Positions 28,057 to 36,669 of a DNA stretch of 64,000 bases are shown piece after piece. The translations under genes and the position numbers were made by a program. How positions within the stretch are numbered: the stretch's first letter is position 1; every line of letters starts with the position of its first letter. The notes under the pieces are model-generated. The model was not told where the DNA came from, did no database searches, and was given only the letters and a program-made list of their open reading frames with translations. This DNA comes from Yoonia rosea. Lineage in GTDB: Bacteria; Pseudomonadota; Alphaproteobacteria; Rhodobacterales; Rhodobacteraceae. The DNA is taken from positions 372,001 through 436,000 of the forward strand of contig NZ_FTPR01000001.1 of assembly GCF_900156505.1 (NCBI RefSeq), in the 5' to 3' direction.

Positions 28057-28102
28057 CAAATTTTCGAGGAAAATTTGGGGCCAATTTTTCGATGAAAAAT
28101 TG
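28057..28102. repeat. Two tandem near-identical hairpins between coxS and coxL
   Basis: Two 21-base perfect inverted repeats, five to six bases apart. The first (28057-28077) has arms CAAATTTTC and GAAAATTTG around GAG. The second (28082-28102) has arms CAATTTTTC and GAAAAATTG around GAT. They are degenerate copies of each other and lie wholly between the coxS stop and the coxL ribosome binding site AGGGAGGA. Neither has a T-tract, so they probably shape mRNA processing or stability rather than end transcription. Confidence 0.8.
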
Positions 28103-28126
28103 CGGTCCCGACAGGGAGGAATGAGA

Positions 28127-30496
28127 ATGCCAAAAGATGGTGGAATAGGTGCCAGCACAACGCGCCGCGAGGACGTGCGCTTTCTGACTGGGAAGGGAAA
28201 ATACACCGCAGACATCAATGTCTTCGGGCAGGCGGCGGCGATTTTCGTCCGCTCGACCGTGGCCAATGGTGTCATTAAATCCATTGATACATCCGCGGCA
28301 GAGAGCATGCCCGGTGTGCTGGCGGTCTTTACCGGCGCGGATTTCGTCGATGTTGGGGGCAACCCTGCAGGCTGGCTGATCAACAGCCGCGACGGCGAGC
28401 CGATGAAAGAGCCCAAGCGTCCTGTGCTGGCCCATGGCAAGGTGCGCCACGTGGGGGACGCCTATGCCGCCGTGATTGCCGAGACCGAACAGCAGGCGCG
28501 CGATGCCGCCGAGGAGATCATTGCCGATATCGAGGAGCTGCCTGCGATCATCAACATGGCTGACGCCTTGGCGAGTGATAACTTCGTCCATGACGAGATC
28601 GGCACCAACCAGTGTTTCGACTGGGGCTGGATCGAGGACAACCGTGCCGCCACCGATGAGGCGATCAAGAACGCACCGCATGTGACCACGCTGGAGCTTG
28701 TGAACAACCGTCTGGTGCCCAACGCGATGGAGCCACGGGCCTCGATCGGGACCTATGATGCGGCTGGCGATTCCTATCTGCTGCAAACGACTTCGCAGAA
28801 CCCGCACCTGACGCGGCTGCTGATCTCGGCATTTGTATTGGGTATTCCCGAAAACAAGCTGACCGTCATTGCCCCTGATGTGGGTGGCGGTTTCGGCTCG
28901 AAAATCTACCACTACGGTGAAGAGGCGCTTGTACTGGCGGCCTCGAAAAAGGTTGGACGGCCTGTGAAATGGGTGGCCGATCGCACTGAAAGCTTCCTGA
29001 GCGATGCGCATGGGCGTGACCACGTGACCAAGATTGAGCTGGCCTGCGAAAAGGATGGTACCTTTATCGCTTTTCGCAGTGAAACGCTGGCGAACGTGGG
29101 GGCCTATCTGTCGAACTTCTCGACCGCAACGCCGACATTCCTGCATGGGACATTGATGGCGGGCAACTACACCGTGCCAAACGTCTACGTGAATGTGAAA
29201 ACTGTGTTCACGAACACAGCCCCCGTTGACGCCTATCGCGGCGCTGGGCGGCCAGAGGCGACCTATTCGATTGAACGTGTCATCGACATGGCAGCCCGCG
29301 AACTGGGGATGGATCCGGTGGAACTGCGGCGCAAGAACTTTATCAAGCGCGACCAGTTTCCTTTCACCAGCGCCGCCGGACTGGAGTACGACAGCGGCGA
29401 CTATGATGCGCTGATGGACAAGATGGAGGCAATTGTAGATCGCAAGGCCTTTGCGGAACGCCGCAAGGCCAGTGAAGCGAAAGGCAAGCTGCGCGGTCTG
29501 GGCATCAATGCCTATGTCGAAGCCTGCGGCATTGCGCCCTCAAACCTCGTCGGCGTGCTTGGGTCCCGTGTGGGCCTGTATGATGCAGCGACCGTGCGCG
29601 TGAACGCGACAGGCAACCTCAGTGTTATGGTGGGCGCGCATAGTCATGGGCAGGGCCATGAAACGGTGTTCCCGCAGATCGTGGCGGATATGCTGGGGAT
29701 TGATCCTGCAGCGGTCGATATCGTGCATGGTGACACCTCGAAAATTCCCTTCGGGATGGGCACTTACGGCTCACGCAGCCTCGCGGTTTGCGGATCGGCC
29801 ATGGTCCGTGCGACCGAAAAAATCATCGCCAAGGCCAAGAAGATCGCAGCGCATATGCTGGAAGCTTCTGCCGATGATGTGGATTTCGCCGAAGGGCAGT
29901 TCACCGTCAAAGGAACGGACAAATCCGTCAGCTTTGGTGAGGTCGCGCTCAAGGCCTATATCCCGCACAACTATCCCCTTGAGGATATTGAACCGGGATT
30001 GGAGGAAACCGCCTTCTATGATCCGGCCAACTTTACCTATCCATCAGGCGCCTACGCCTGTGAGGTGGAGGTTGATCCGGAAACCGGCAAAGTCACGATT
30101 GAAGCATTTACCGCCTGTGATGATTTCGGCAACGTCATGAATCCGATGATCGTCAGCGGACAGGTGCATGGTGGTGTTGTTCAGGGGATTGGACAGGCCC
30201 TGCTGGAAAACACGACCTATGACGAAAACGGCCAGCTGTTGTCGGCAAGCTATATGGATTACGTGATGCCGCGCGCCGATGATCTGCCCTTTATAGCCGT
30301 CAGTCATGACGGTGGCACGCCTTGCACGCACAACCCGTTGGGGGCCAAAGGCTGTGGCGAAGGCGGTGCCATCGGATCGCCGCCGACGGTCGTGAATGCG
30401 GTGATTGATGCGCTGCAATCGGGCGGCAAGAACGTGACCCATATCGATATGCCTTTGACGCCTGCGCGCGTTTGGGCTGCCATGAACAACGCATAG
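28127..30496 (+). CDS. coxL: CoxL-type molybdopterin subunit, form II (AYRGAGR)
   Basis: The 789-residue catalytic subunit of a xanthine dehydrogenase-family molybdenum hydroxylase. The active-site loop reads VDAYRGAGRPEATYS, the form II type, rather than AYxCSFR of true (form I) CO dehydrogenase. The catalytic glutamate is in LGAKGCGEGGAIG near the C-terminus. Other cofactor loops are DVGGGFGSK and GAHSHGQGHETVFPQ. Form II enzymes have uncertain substrates and often poor CO oxidation. I start at 28127, seven bases after AGGGAGGA. Confidence 0.93.
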   Translation: MPKDGGIGASTTRREDVRFLTGKGKYTADINVFGQAAAIFVRSTVANGVIKSIDTSAAESMPGVLAVFTGADFVDVGGNPAGWLINSRDGEPMKEPKRPVLAHGKVRHVGDAYAAVIAETEQQARDAAEEIIADIEELPAIINMADALASDNFVHDEIGTNQCFDWGWIEDNRAATDEAIKNAPHVTTLELVNNRLVPNAMEPRASIGTYDAAGDSYLLQTTSQNPHLTRLLISAFVLGIPENKLTVIAPDVGGGFGSKIYHYGEEALVLAASKKVGRPVKWVADRTESFLSDAHGRDHVTKIELACEKDGTFIAFRSETLANVGAYLSNFSTATPTFLHGTLMAGNYTVPNVYVNVKTVFTNTAPVDAYRGAGRPEATYSIERVIDMAARELGMDPVELRRKNFIKRDQFPFTSAAGLEYDSGDYDALMDKMEAIVDRKAFAERRKASEAKGKLRGLGINAYVEACGIAPSNLVGVLGSRVGLYDAATVRVNATGNLSVMVGAHSHGQGHETVFPQIVADMLGIDPAAVDIVHGDTSKIPFGMGTYGSRSLAVCGSAMVRATEKIIAKAKKIAAHMLEASADDVDFAEGQFTVKGTDKSVSFGEVALKAYIPHNYPLEDIEPGLEETAFYDPANFTYPSGAYACEVEVDPETGKVTIEAFTACDDFGNVMNPMIVSGQVHGGVVQGIGQALLENTTYDENGQLLSASYMDYVMPRADDLPFIAVSHDGGTPCTHNPLGAKGCGEGGAIGSPPTVVNAVIDALQSGGKNVTHIDMPLTPARVWAAMNNA

Positions 30497-30508
30497 GGGA
30501 AAACGCTC

Positions 30509-31300
30509 ATGTATGCTTTTGATATCGAACGGCCTTCCACGATTGCAGATGCGGTCAAGGCACTGAAAGAAGAAGACGCGCAGGCGCTGGGCGGGGGGCA
30601 GACATTGATCCCCACGCTGAAGCAGCGCCTGGCGATGCCCTCGGCCTTGGTCAGTCTGACGGGCATTGGCGAGATGAAAGGCGTGTGTTTGGCCGATGAC
30701 GGTGCGGTTTGCATCGGGGGCGCGACCAACCATGCGACTGTCGCCAAAGAGGCGGCAGCGCATTATCCGGGGTTGGCGGGGCTGGCCGCCAATATCGGTG
30801 ATCCTGCGGTGCGCAACCGTGGCACCATCGGCGGATCGCTTGCCAACAATGACCCGTCGGCTTGCTATCCTGCGGCGGCCTTGGGATCTGGTGCTACAAT
30901 CATCACCAACGCGCGCGAGATTGCGGCGGATGACTATTTTCAGGGGATGTTCGAGACCGCCCTTGAAGAAGGCGAAGTGATTACCGAAGTGCGCTTTCCG
31001 GTGCCGCAAAAATCGCACTACCAGAAATTCGTGCAGCCCGCATCGCGTTTTGCCTTGGTGGGTGTGTTTGTGGCGAAATTCGCAGATGGCGTTCGCGTGG
31101 CTGTGACAGGCGCGTCTGAGAACGGCGTTTTCCGCTGGCATGAGGCAGAAGCGGCACTTTCGGCAGATTTCTCGGCAGCAGCGCTTGATGGGCTGACTGT
31201 GTCCGCTGATGAGATGATTGCTGATTTGCACGGCTCGCCCGAGTATCGCGCGCATCTGATCAAAGTTATGACAGGGCGGGCGGTCACCGCTGCGGCCTGA
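30509..31300 (+). CDS. coxM: CoxM-type FAD subunit of a molybdenum hydroxylase
   Basis: The 263-residue flavin subunit. The FAD-binding motif LGGGQTLIPTLKQRL lies near residue 30 and the second, AVRNRGTIGGSLANNDPS, near residue 105. The C-terminal CO dehydrogenase-type domain begins near KFVQPASRFALVGVF. It completes the S-L-M trimer 12 bases after coxL. A strong terminator at 31304 ends the operon. Confidence 0.94.
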   Translation: MYAFDIERPSTIADAVKALKEEDAQALGGGQTLIPTLKQRLAMPSALVSLTGIGEMKGVCLADDGAVCIGGATNHATVAKEAAAHYPGLAGLAANIGDPAVRNRGTIGGSLANNDPSACYPAAALGSGATIITNAREIAADDYFQGMFETALEEGEVITEVRFPVPQKSHYQKFVQPASRFALVGVFVAKFADGVRVAVTGASENGVFRWHEAEAALSADFSAAALDGLTVSADEMIADLHGSPEYRAHLIKVMTGRAVTAAA

Positions 31301-31303
31301 ACC

Positions 31304-31334
31304 AAAAAGCCCCCGCGATTGCGGGGGCTTTTTT
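31304..31334. terminator. Bidirectional terminator between coxM and infC
   Basis: A stem of AAAAGCCCCCGC with GCGGGGGCTTTT around the loop GATT, with an A-tract on one side and a T-tract on the other. It ends coxM on the plus strand and infC on the minus strand. Confidence 0.92.
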
Positions 31335-31353
31335 CATTCAAAACGTTTCAGCT

Positions 31354-31899
31354 TTACTTCGTCAGTGGTCCGATCAGCATAACCATCTGACGGCCTTCCA
31401 TTTTCGGGAAGTTCTCGACCTTGCCGGTTTCCTTGGTGTCTTCGGCAACACGCTCCAACAATTGACGGCCCAATTCCTGGTGTGCCATTTCGCGACCACG
31501 GAACCGCAGCGTGATTTTCACTTTGTCGCCGTTTTCAAGAAACTTGAAAACGTTGCGCATTTTCACCTGGTAGTCGTTGATGTCCGTGTTGGGACGGAAT
31601 TTGACTTCCTTGATCTCGATGATCTTCTGTTTCTTACGTGCCTCAGCCTCTTTCTTCTGAGTCTCGTATTTGAACTTGCCGTAGTCCATGATCTTGCAAA
31701 CCGGCGGGTTGGCGTTTGGTGAGATTTCCACCAAGTCCAGGCCAGCTTCGTCGGCCATTTCCATTGCACGTGCGGGAGTAACAACGCCCACATTTTCGCC
31801 GTCCGCCCCGATCAGACGGATTTCATCCGATCTGATCCGCTCGTTGATACGTGGGCCGGTTTCGCGTTGTGGTGGTGCGTTATGAGGTCTGCGTCCTAT
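31354..31899 (-). CDS. infC: Translation initiation factor IF-3, apparent ATA start
   Basis: IF-3 checks start-codon pairing on the 30S subunit. The obvious GTG at 31791 would drop the conserved N-terminus. Reading upstream in frame gives [20 protein letters not shown], the usual alphaproteobacterial IF-3 start, beginning at ATA (31897-31899), with AAGGA eight bases before it. That gives 181 residues, the normal length, including [21 protein letters not shown] and the C-terminal domain. A rare start codon fits known infC autoregulation, in which IF-3 rejects its own non-AUG start (AUU in E. coli). Confidence 0.93.
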   Translation of the reverse strand: MGRRPHNAPPQRETGPRINERIRSDEIRLIGADGENVGVVTPARAMEMADEAGLDLVEISPNANPPVCKIMDYGKFKYETQKKEAEARKKQKIIEIKEVKFRPNTDINDYQVKMRNVFKFLENGDKVKITLRFRGREMAHQELGRQLLERVAEDTKETGKVENFPKMEGRQMVMLIGPLTK

Positions 31900-32095
31900 G
31901 GTCTTTATCCTTGCGTTGTTCCAAAAAGGTAAGCGGCAAACTAAACCTCTCGCTGGTTACCTTCAACCCGGAAAAGATGCGGTTTTCCGCCGATTTTTCC
32001 CCCGCAATTGCACTTTCGTATTCGTTGCCCATCTGACATACCGCATAGCAAGGCCCAGTGGGGGCCAAATATCTTGATTTGGAAGGAGATGACCT

Positions 32096-32872
32096 ATGCG
32101 TGCGATCATTATTCTCGTCGTTTTGGCGGTCGTTGGTTTTTTTGGATACCAGTATGCAGCCGAAGGCCGGACCCCGGGTGAGGCCGTTGGTGTCTTGACA
32201 GGGGCCACACAAGAAGCAGAACGCGCCGCTGCAGAAGCGCAAGCCGTCGCCGAGGCTGAAGCTGCGGCAGCAGCGGCATTGGCAGCCGAGCAAGCCGCTG
32301 CAGCTGAAGCTGCAGCAGCAGCCGAAGCCGCTGCCGCACAAGAAGCGGCCGAGCAAGCCGCTGCCGAAGCAGAAGCACTTGCCGCTGAACAAGCTGCCGC
32401 GCTCGAAGCTGCAGCGCAGGCTGCCGCTGAAGAGGCCGCAGCTGCAGCACAAGCCGCCATCGATTCCGCAACTGCTGCGGGCGATCAGGCAGCGGATGCT
32501 GTTCAAGACGCGCTGGATAGCGCAACGGACGCAGCAACTGATGCCGTCAACGCGCTGAGTGGTACAACCGAAGAAGCCGTTGAAGCGACCGAGGGTGCCG
32601 CAGAAGCTGCAACCGAAGAAGCCGTTGATGCCATGACCGAGGACGCAGCCCCGGCAGAAGCTGACGCCACACCGGACGCCATGCTGTCCGAGGATGGTGA
32701 AGTGCTGACGGTTGAAGGCTTCGACTTTGATAGCGTTCTCGAGATCGTGCAGAACTCCGAGCTGTCACAGATGCAGAAGACAGTGTTGACGACGTCGCTG
32801 GAAGGCGCACGGAACCAGCCGGAATTGCTGCAGCCTGTGCTTGAAAGCATCCGCGAAGCGCTTGGCATGTAA
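32096..32872 (+). CDS. Alanine-rich membrane-anchored coiled-coil protein
   Basis: A 258-residue protein with one N-terminal transmembrane helix (residues 3-20), then about 90 residues that are almost entirely Ala, Glu and Gln (roughly 40-130). This would be a long rigid helix or coiled coil. A further Ala/Thr/Asp-rich region follows, with a distinct C-terminal domain of about 55 residues (LTVEGFDFDSVLEIVQNSEL to the end). A clean AAGGAG ribosome site precedes it. No family is recognised. The layout suggests a periplasmic spacer carrying a small folded domain. Confidence 0.8.
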   Translation: MRAIIILVVLAVVGFFGYQYAAEGRTPGEAVGVLTGATQEAERAAAEAQAVAEAEAAAAAALAAEQAAAAEAAAAAEAAAAQEAAEQAAAEAEALAAEQAAALEAAAQAAAEEAAAAAQAAIDSATAAGDQAADAVQDALDSATDAATDAVNALSGTTEEAVEATEGAAEAATEEAVDAMTEDAAPAEADATPDAMLSEDGEVLTVEGFDFDSVLEIVQNSELSQMQKTVLTTSLEGARNQPELLQPVLESIREALGM

Positions 32873-32890
32873 AGCGCCACAGCTTGAAAC

Positions 32891-32926
32891 AAAAAAGGCC
32901 GCGTGATCACTCACGCGGCCTTTTTT
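32891..32926. terminator. Bidirectional terminator
   Basis: A ten-base-pair stem, GGCCGCGTGA with TCACGCGGCC, around TCAC, flanked by six A and six T. It serves the alanine-rich gene on the plus strand and fpr on the minus strand. Confidence 0.92.
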
Positions 32927-32943
32927 ATTTTACTTGCAATGAC

Positions 32944-33801
32944 TTAGTCGAGGAAAGCTTTTTCCACGACATAATGCTGGGGATTGGAATTTGCCCCTTC
33001 AACCAGCCCGTAGTCCTCGAACATTTCTTTCAGTTCAAGATTAAAGGCAAGGTTGCCGCAGATCATCGCGCGGTCAGTTTCAGGCGACAGCGGCGGCACG
33101 CCCAGATCGGCAAAGGCCTCGCCCGAGCGCATCAGGTCAGTGATCCGGCCCATCTTGGGGCTCTCTTCGCGCGTGGTTGTGGGGTAGTATTTGATCTTTT
33201 CCCAGAACCCTTCGCCGATGACTTCGTTCAACAGCTCATCGGTTTTGAGCGCTTCGATCAGGTCGCGGCCGTAGGTCAATTCACCGACTTCACGGCATGT
33301 GTGGGTGATGATCACCTCGTCATAATCTTCGTACGTCTGCGGTTCGCGCAGCAATGACGCGAATGGCGCGAAACCGGTGCCCGTGGCAAAGAACCAGATC
33401 CGCTTGCCGGGCAAAAGAGCGTCATGCACCAGCGTGCCCACAGGTTTGGGGCGCAGGATCAGTTCATCACCGGGCTGGATATGTTGCAGGCGGGATGTCA
33501 GCGGGCCGTCTTGCACCTTGATCGAATAGAACTCCAACTCTTCATCCCAAGAGGGCGACGCGATGGAATAGGCGCGCAGCAGCGGCTTTTGCTTGCCGGT
33601 TTTCGGATCAGGGTCGCCCATCAGGCCGATCATCACAAACTCGCCCGACCGGAACCGCAAGGATGCAGGCCGCGTCACCCGAAAGGAAAACAGACGGTCC
33701 GTGTAGTGTTTCACTTCAGTCACGGTCTGCGCATCGGGCAGGGTGGGCGCGGCTTTGGCGGTATCTAAAGTCACTGGTTTTTGCTCGGTCATATCATTCA
33801 T
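32944..33801 (-). CDS. fpr: Ferredoxin/flavodoxin-NADP reductase
   Basis: FAD enzyme that moves electrons between NADPH and ferredoxin or flavodoxin. The 285-residue protein has the FAD motif LLRAYSIASPSWDEELEFYS, then GPLTSRLQHIQPGDEL, the NADP-binding FFATGTGFAPFASLLR, and a C-terminal MICGNLAFN. The end reads NPQHYVVEKAFLD, typical of this subfamily. It follows the sulfite-reduction genes by about 80 bases. With no cysJ present, it is a candidate electron source for CysI. The ATG at 33792 is an alternative start. Confidence 0.92.
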   Translation of the reverse strand: MNDMTEQKPVTLDTAKAAPTLPDAQTVTEVKHYTDRLFSFRVTRPASLRFRSGEFVMIGLMGDPDPKTGKQKPLLRAYSIASPSWDEELEFYSIKVQDGPLTSRLQHIQPGDELILRPKPVGTLVHDALLPGKRIWFFATGTGFAPFASLLREPQTYEDYDEVIITHTCREVGELTYGRDLIEALKTDELLNEVIGEGFWEKIKYYPTTTREESPKMGRITDLMRSGEAFADLGVPPLSPETDRAMICGNLAFNLELKEMFEDYGLVEGANSNPQHYVVEKAFLD

Positions 33802-33836
33802 GGCAGCCCTGATAGGGCCGCCCTCCGGTTTAGTCG

Positions 33837-33850
33837 TTGATCTGGATCAG
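33837..33850. promoter_or_regulatory. FNR-like site upstream of fpr
   Basis: TTGATCTGGATCAG differs from the FNR consensus TTGAT-N4-ATCAA at the last base. It lies about 36-49 bases upstream of the fpr start codon, between fpr and the DUF934 gene. A single near-match like this could be chance. Confidence 0.3.
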
Positions 33851-33880
33851 GGAAAGGGGTGCGGGTCTATTCTTTGCCGA

Positions 33881-34291
33881 TTAGCCGCGCAAACGGGCCT
33901 GATAGTGGTGCTTTTGCCAATCTGCACGGTAAAGCCATTGGTCTTCGGGCTGGCGCGCGGCGAGGGCGTCATCAATCTCGACCTCGTCAAAACCGGACCG
34001 GCGCGCCATCGCGTATTGATCGGCCAGCACATGGCCCTTGGCGCGCAACCGTCCCTGATAGCCCGCCCGCCGCAACAGCGCGGCAAGCGTAAAGCCACGC
34101 CCGTCTGCCGAGGAGGGGAAGTCAATCCGGATCATCTTGGCCTGTGTCAGATTGGCCAAGGCGTCCGGTGACGTGTCGGACGGCAAGTCGATGCCATAAC
34201 CGCAATCATTTGCGGCTTTTTCACCCAAGCCGACAAAGCCGGCGGTGAAATCATCCGTGGTAAACCCGCGGTCTGTTACAATCACGCTCAT
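33881..34291 (-). CDS. DUF934-family protein of the sulfite reduction operon
   Basis: A 136-residue protein whose end (YADQYAMARRSGFDEVEIDDALAAR-like arrangement, then DQWLYRADWQKHHYQARL) matches the DUF934 family, found almost always next to cysI and cysH in proteobacteria. It overlaps cysH by four bases. A structural or assembly role with sulfite reductase is widely assumed but not established to my knowledge. Confidence 0.87.
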   Translation of the reverse strand: MSVIVTDRGFTTDDFTAGFVGLGEKAANDCGYGIDLPSDTSPDALANLTQAKMIRIDFPSSADGRGFTLAALLRRAGYQGRLRAKGHVLADQYAMARRSGFDEVEIDDALAARQPEDQWLYRADWQKHHYQARLRG

Positions 34292-35007
34292 GCTGCCTGT
34301 CCTTGTCGTACGGCTTTGCCGTTTTCAAAATGAATCCCGCATTCGGTTTTGTCGCTACCACGCCAGCGGCCTGCGCGCGGGTCTTCATGGTCACTCACGC
34401 GGGTGGTGCAGGGCAAACATCCGATGGAAGGATAGCCTTTGGCCACCAGCGGATGGCGCGGCAGGTTGTGATCCGTAATGTAAGCGTTCAGGTCGGCAGA
34501 ACTCCACTGGACAAGCGGGTTGATCTTGATCTTGCGGCCGTCCTTTTCAAACAGCGGGAGCGTCGCACGGCTGCCGCCTTGAAACTGTTTGCGGCCCGTG
34601 ATCCAGCCGTCAAAACCCTCAAGCGCCTCAGCCAAGGGCCGCGTCTTGCGCAAATCACAGCAGGCGTCTTTGTCGGCCTGATGCAAAAGCCCGTCCACAT
34701 CCTCGGTCAGAACCGCGTTGCGGTTTGGTGTAATCACGCGCACATCGCGCAGGCCCAGATGTTCTGCGACTTCTTTCTGATAGGCCAGCGTTTCCGCGAA
34801 CAGCATTTCGGTATCGAGGAAAATGACAGGTGCGTCCTTGTCGATCTCGGACAGCATGTGCAAGAGCACAACACTCTCGGCCCCGAAGGAGGACACGAGT
34901 GCGATTTTGCCAAGTTCCACATCATCCAGCGCATGGCGCAGCACAGTTTGCGCATCACTCTTGCGATGCAGGATATTGCGGCGTTCAACGAGTTCTTTAA
35001 GCGGCAT
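34288..35007 (-). CDS. cysH: Adenylyl-sulfate (APS) reductase type CysH
   Basis: Thiol-dependent reductase making sulfite from activated sulfate. It is 239 residues from the ATG at 35007. It contains the sulfonucleotide motif SSFGAESVVLLHM, and the paired cysteines DACCDLRK and IGCLPC of the [4Fe-4S]-containing APS reductase type, followed by the active-site TECGIHF. Those extra cysteines point to APS rather than PAPS as substrate. It overlaps cysI by 11 bases. Confidence 0.94.
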   Translation of the reverse strand: MPLKELVERRNILHRKSDAQTVLRHALDDVELGKIALVSSFGAESVVLLHMLSEIDKDAPVIFLDTEMLFAETLAYQKEVAEHLGLRDVRVITPNRNAVLTEDVDGLLHQADKDACCDLRKTRPLAEALEGFDGWITGRKQFQGGSRATLPLFEKDGRKIKINPLVQWSSADLNAYITDHNLPRHPLVAKGYPSIGCLPCTTRVSDHEDPRAGRWRGSDKTECGIHFENGKAVRQGQAA

Positions 35008-36667
35008 TTGCTTTATCCTCTCGTGGGTAAAGGATGGCTTTGAAAGGCTCCATGCCCAGACGGCGATAGGCCTGCAGGAAGGTCTCATCCGCGTCTTGGC
35101 GTAGTGACAGATAGCCAGTCACAAGGCGTTCAATGGCAGGCACGATTTCGTCAGCTGAAAAGCCGGGACCGGCGCGTTCACCGATTGTTGTGGTTTCGGT
35201 CCCGTCACCGCCCAGCGTGATCTGGTAGTTTTCCACGCCCGCACGGTCGAGCCCAAGGATACCGATGTGGCCCACATGGTGGTGCCCGCAAGCGTTGATG
35301 CAGCCCGAGATTTTGATCTTCAACTGGCCGATTTCGTGCTCGATCTTCAGTTCGTCGAAACGGGTCGCGATCTCTTGCGCAATGGGGATCGAACGGGCTG
35401 TGGCCAGCGCGCAGTAATCCATGCCGGGGCAAGCGATGATATCGGACGCAAGGCCGATGTTTGCCGTGGCCAGATCCGCCTCACGCAGTGCTGCATAGAC
35501 CGCTGGCAGGTCTGACTTGTGCACATGCGGCAGGATGACGTTTTGCTCGTGGCTGATGCGCAATTCACCGTGACCGTATTGCTCGGCCAGATCGGCCATC
35601 ACGCGCATCTGGTCCGATGTCGCATCGCCCGGTGTGGCACCGTGCTTCTTGATGCTGATCGACACGATGGCATAGCCGTCTGCCTTGTGTGCGGACAGGT
35701 TCGTGTCGCTCCATGACCGGAAGGCGGGGTTCGCAAGGCGTGCGGCCTCGTACCCGTCTGTGGATTTCGTCACAAAGGCGGGTGGTGCAAAGGCAGCCTC
35801 AATCTCGGTCAGCAGGGCTTGGTCGTGGCCTGTAAAATCAGCGCGGATATCGGCAAAGCGGGCTTCGACCAGTTCTTGTATCTTTTCCAGCCCGTTTTCG
35901 TGCACCGTGATCTTGATCCGCGCTTTATACTTGTTGTCGCGGCGGCCCAGCAGGTTGTAGACGCTGACGATCGCCTCGCAATACGGCAGCAGATCGGCCT
36001 TAGGCAGGAACGCCCGCAGCACCTTGCCCACCATCGGCGTGCGGCCAAGACCACCTCCGACGATAACCTCAAAGCCAGGCTCGCCCGCGTCATTGCGCAC
36101 CATGCGCAAACCGATGTCATGCGCTTTCGTCACTGCGCGGTCATGCGCCGCACCGGTCACGGCGATCTTGAACTTGCGCGGCAGGAACTGGAATTCAGGG
36201 TGATCCGTGGACCACTGGCGCAGCAATTCGGCAATGGCGCGCGGATCCTCGATTTCATCCGCGGCCGCACCGGCGAAATGATCTGCGGTGACGTTGCGGA
36301 TTGTGTTGCCCGAGGTCTGGATCGCATGCATGCCTACATCGGCCAGCGCATCAAGCATATCCGGCACGTCGCGCAGTTTTGGCCAGTTGTACTGGATATT
36401 CTGGCGCGTGGTGAAGTGGCCATAGCCCTTGTCCCAACGGTCCGCGATGTAGGCAAGCTGGCGCATCTGGGACGGGTTCAGCGTGCCGTAAGGCACCGCG
36501 ACCCGCAGCATATAAGCATGCAATTGCAGATAAAGCCCGTTCATCAGGCGCAATGGCTTGAATTCATCCTCGGTCAAAGACCCGTCAATGCGGCGCTCAA
36601 CCTGCGCGCGGAACTGGGCGACGCGGGTGCGCACAAAGGCTTCGTCAAAATCGGTGTAGGTATACAT
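34997..36667 (-). CDS. cysI: Assimilatory nitrite/sulfite reductase hemoprotein (CysI-like)
   Basis: Siroheme/[4Fe-4S] enzyme reducing sulfite to sulfide. It is 556 residues with two nitrite/sulfite reductase ferredoxin-like half-domains (GHFTTRQNIQYNWPK near residue 80). The cluster ligands lie in IACPGMDYCALA and ISGCINACGHHHVGHIG near residues 410 and 450. Context (cysG, DUF2849, cysH, DUF934) argues for sulfite rather than nitrite. No CysJ flavoprotein is adjacent, so electrons likely come from ferredoxin. Confidence 0.93.
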   Translation of the reverse strand: MYTYTDFDEAFVRTRVAQFRAQVERRIDGSLTEDEFKPLRLMNGLYLQLHAYMLRVAVPYGTLNPSQMRQLAYIADRWDKGYGHFTTRQNIQYNWPKLRDVPDMLDALADVGMHAIQTSGNTIRNVTADHFAGAAADEIEDPRAIAELLRQWSTDHPEFQFLPRKFKIAVTGAAHDRAVTKAHDIGLRMVRNDAGEPGFEVIVGGGLGRTPMVGKVLRAFLPKADLLPYCEAIVSVYNLLGRRDNKYKARIKITVHENGLEKIQELVEARFADIRADFTGHDQALLTEIEAAFAPPAFVTKSTDGYEAARLANPAFRSWSDTNLSAHKADGYAIVSISIKKHGATPGDATSDQMRVMADLAEQYGHGELRISHEQNVILPHVHKSDLPAVYAALREADLATANIGLASDIIACPGMDYCALATARSIPIAQEIATRFDELKIEHEIGQLKIKISGCINACGHHHVGHIGILGLDRAGVENYQITLGGDGTETTTIGERAGPGFSADEIVPAIERLVTGYLSLRQDADETFLQAYRRLGMEPFKAILYPREDKANAA

Positions 36668-36669
36668 GA

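Noticed and set aside
28025..29146. Long minus-strand frames opposite coxL and coxM (also 30044-31255)
   Set aside because: They mirror well-supported cox genes and show no motif or start signal.
31791..31899. infC start at GTG 31791
   Set aside because: It removes the conserved IF-3 N-terminus that is present in frame upstream.
31880..32506. A Cys/Gly/Ser-rich minus-strand frame that looks metallothionein-like
   Set aside because: It is the complement of the GCN alanine codons of the gene at 32096, which produces Cys, Gly and Ser runs by base composition alone.
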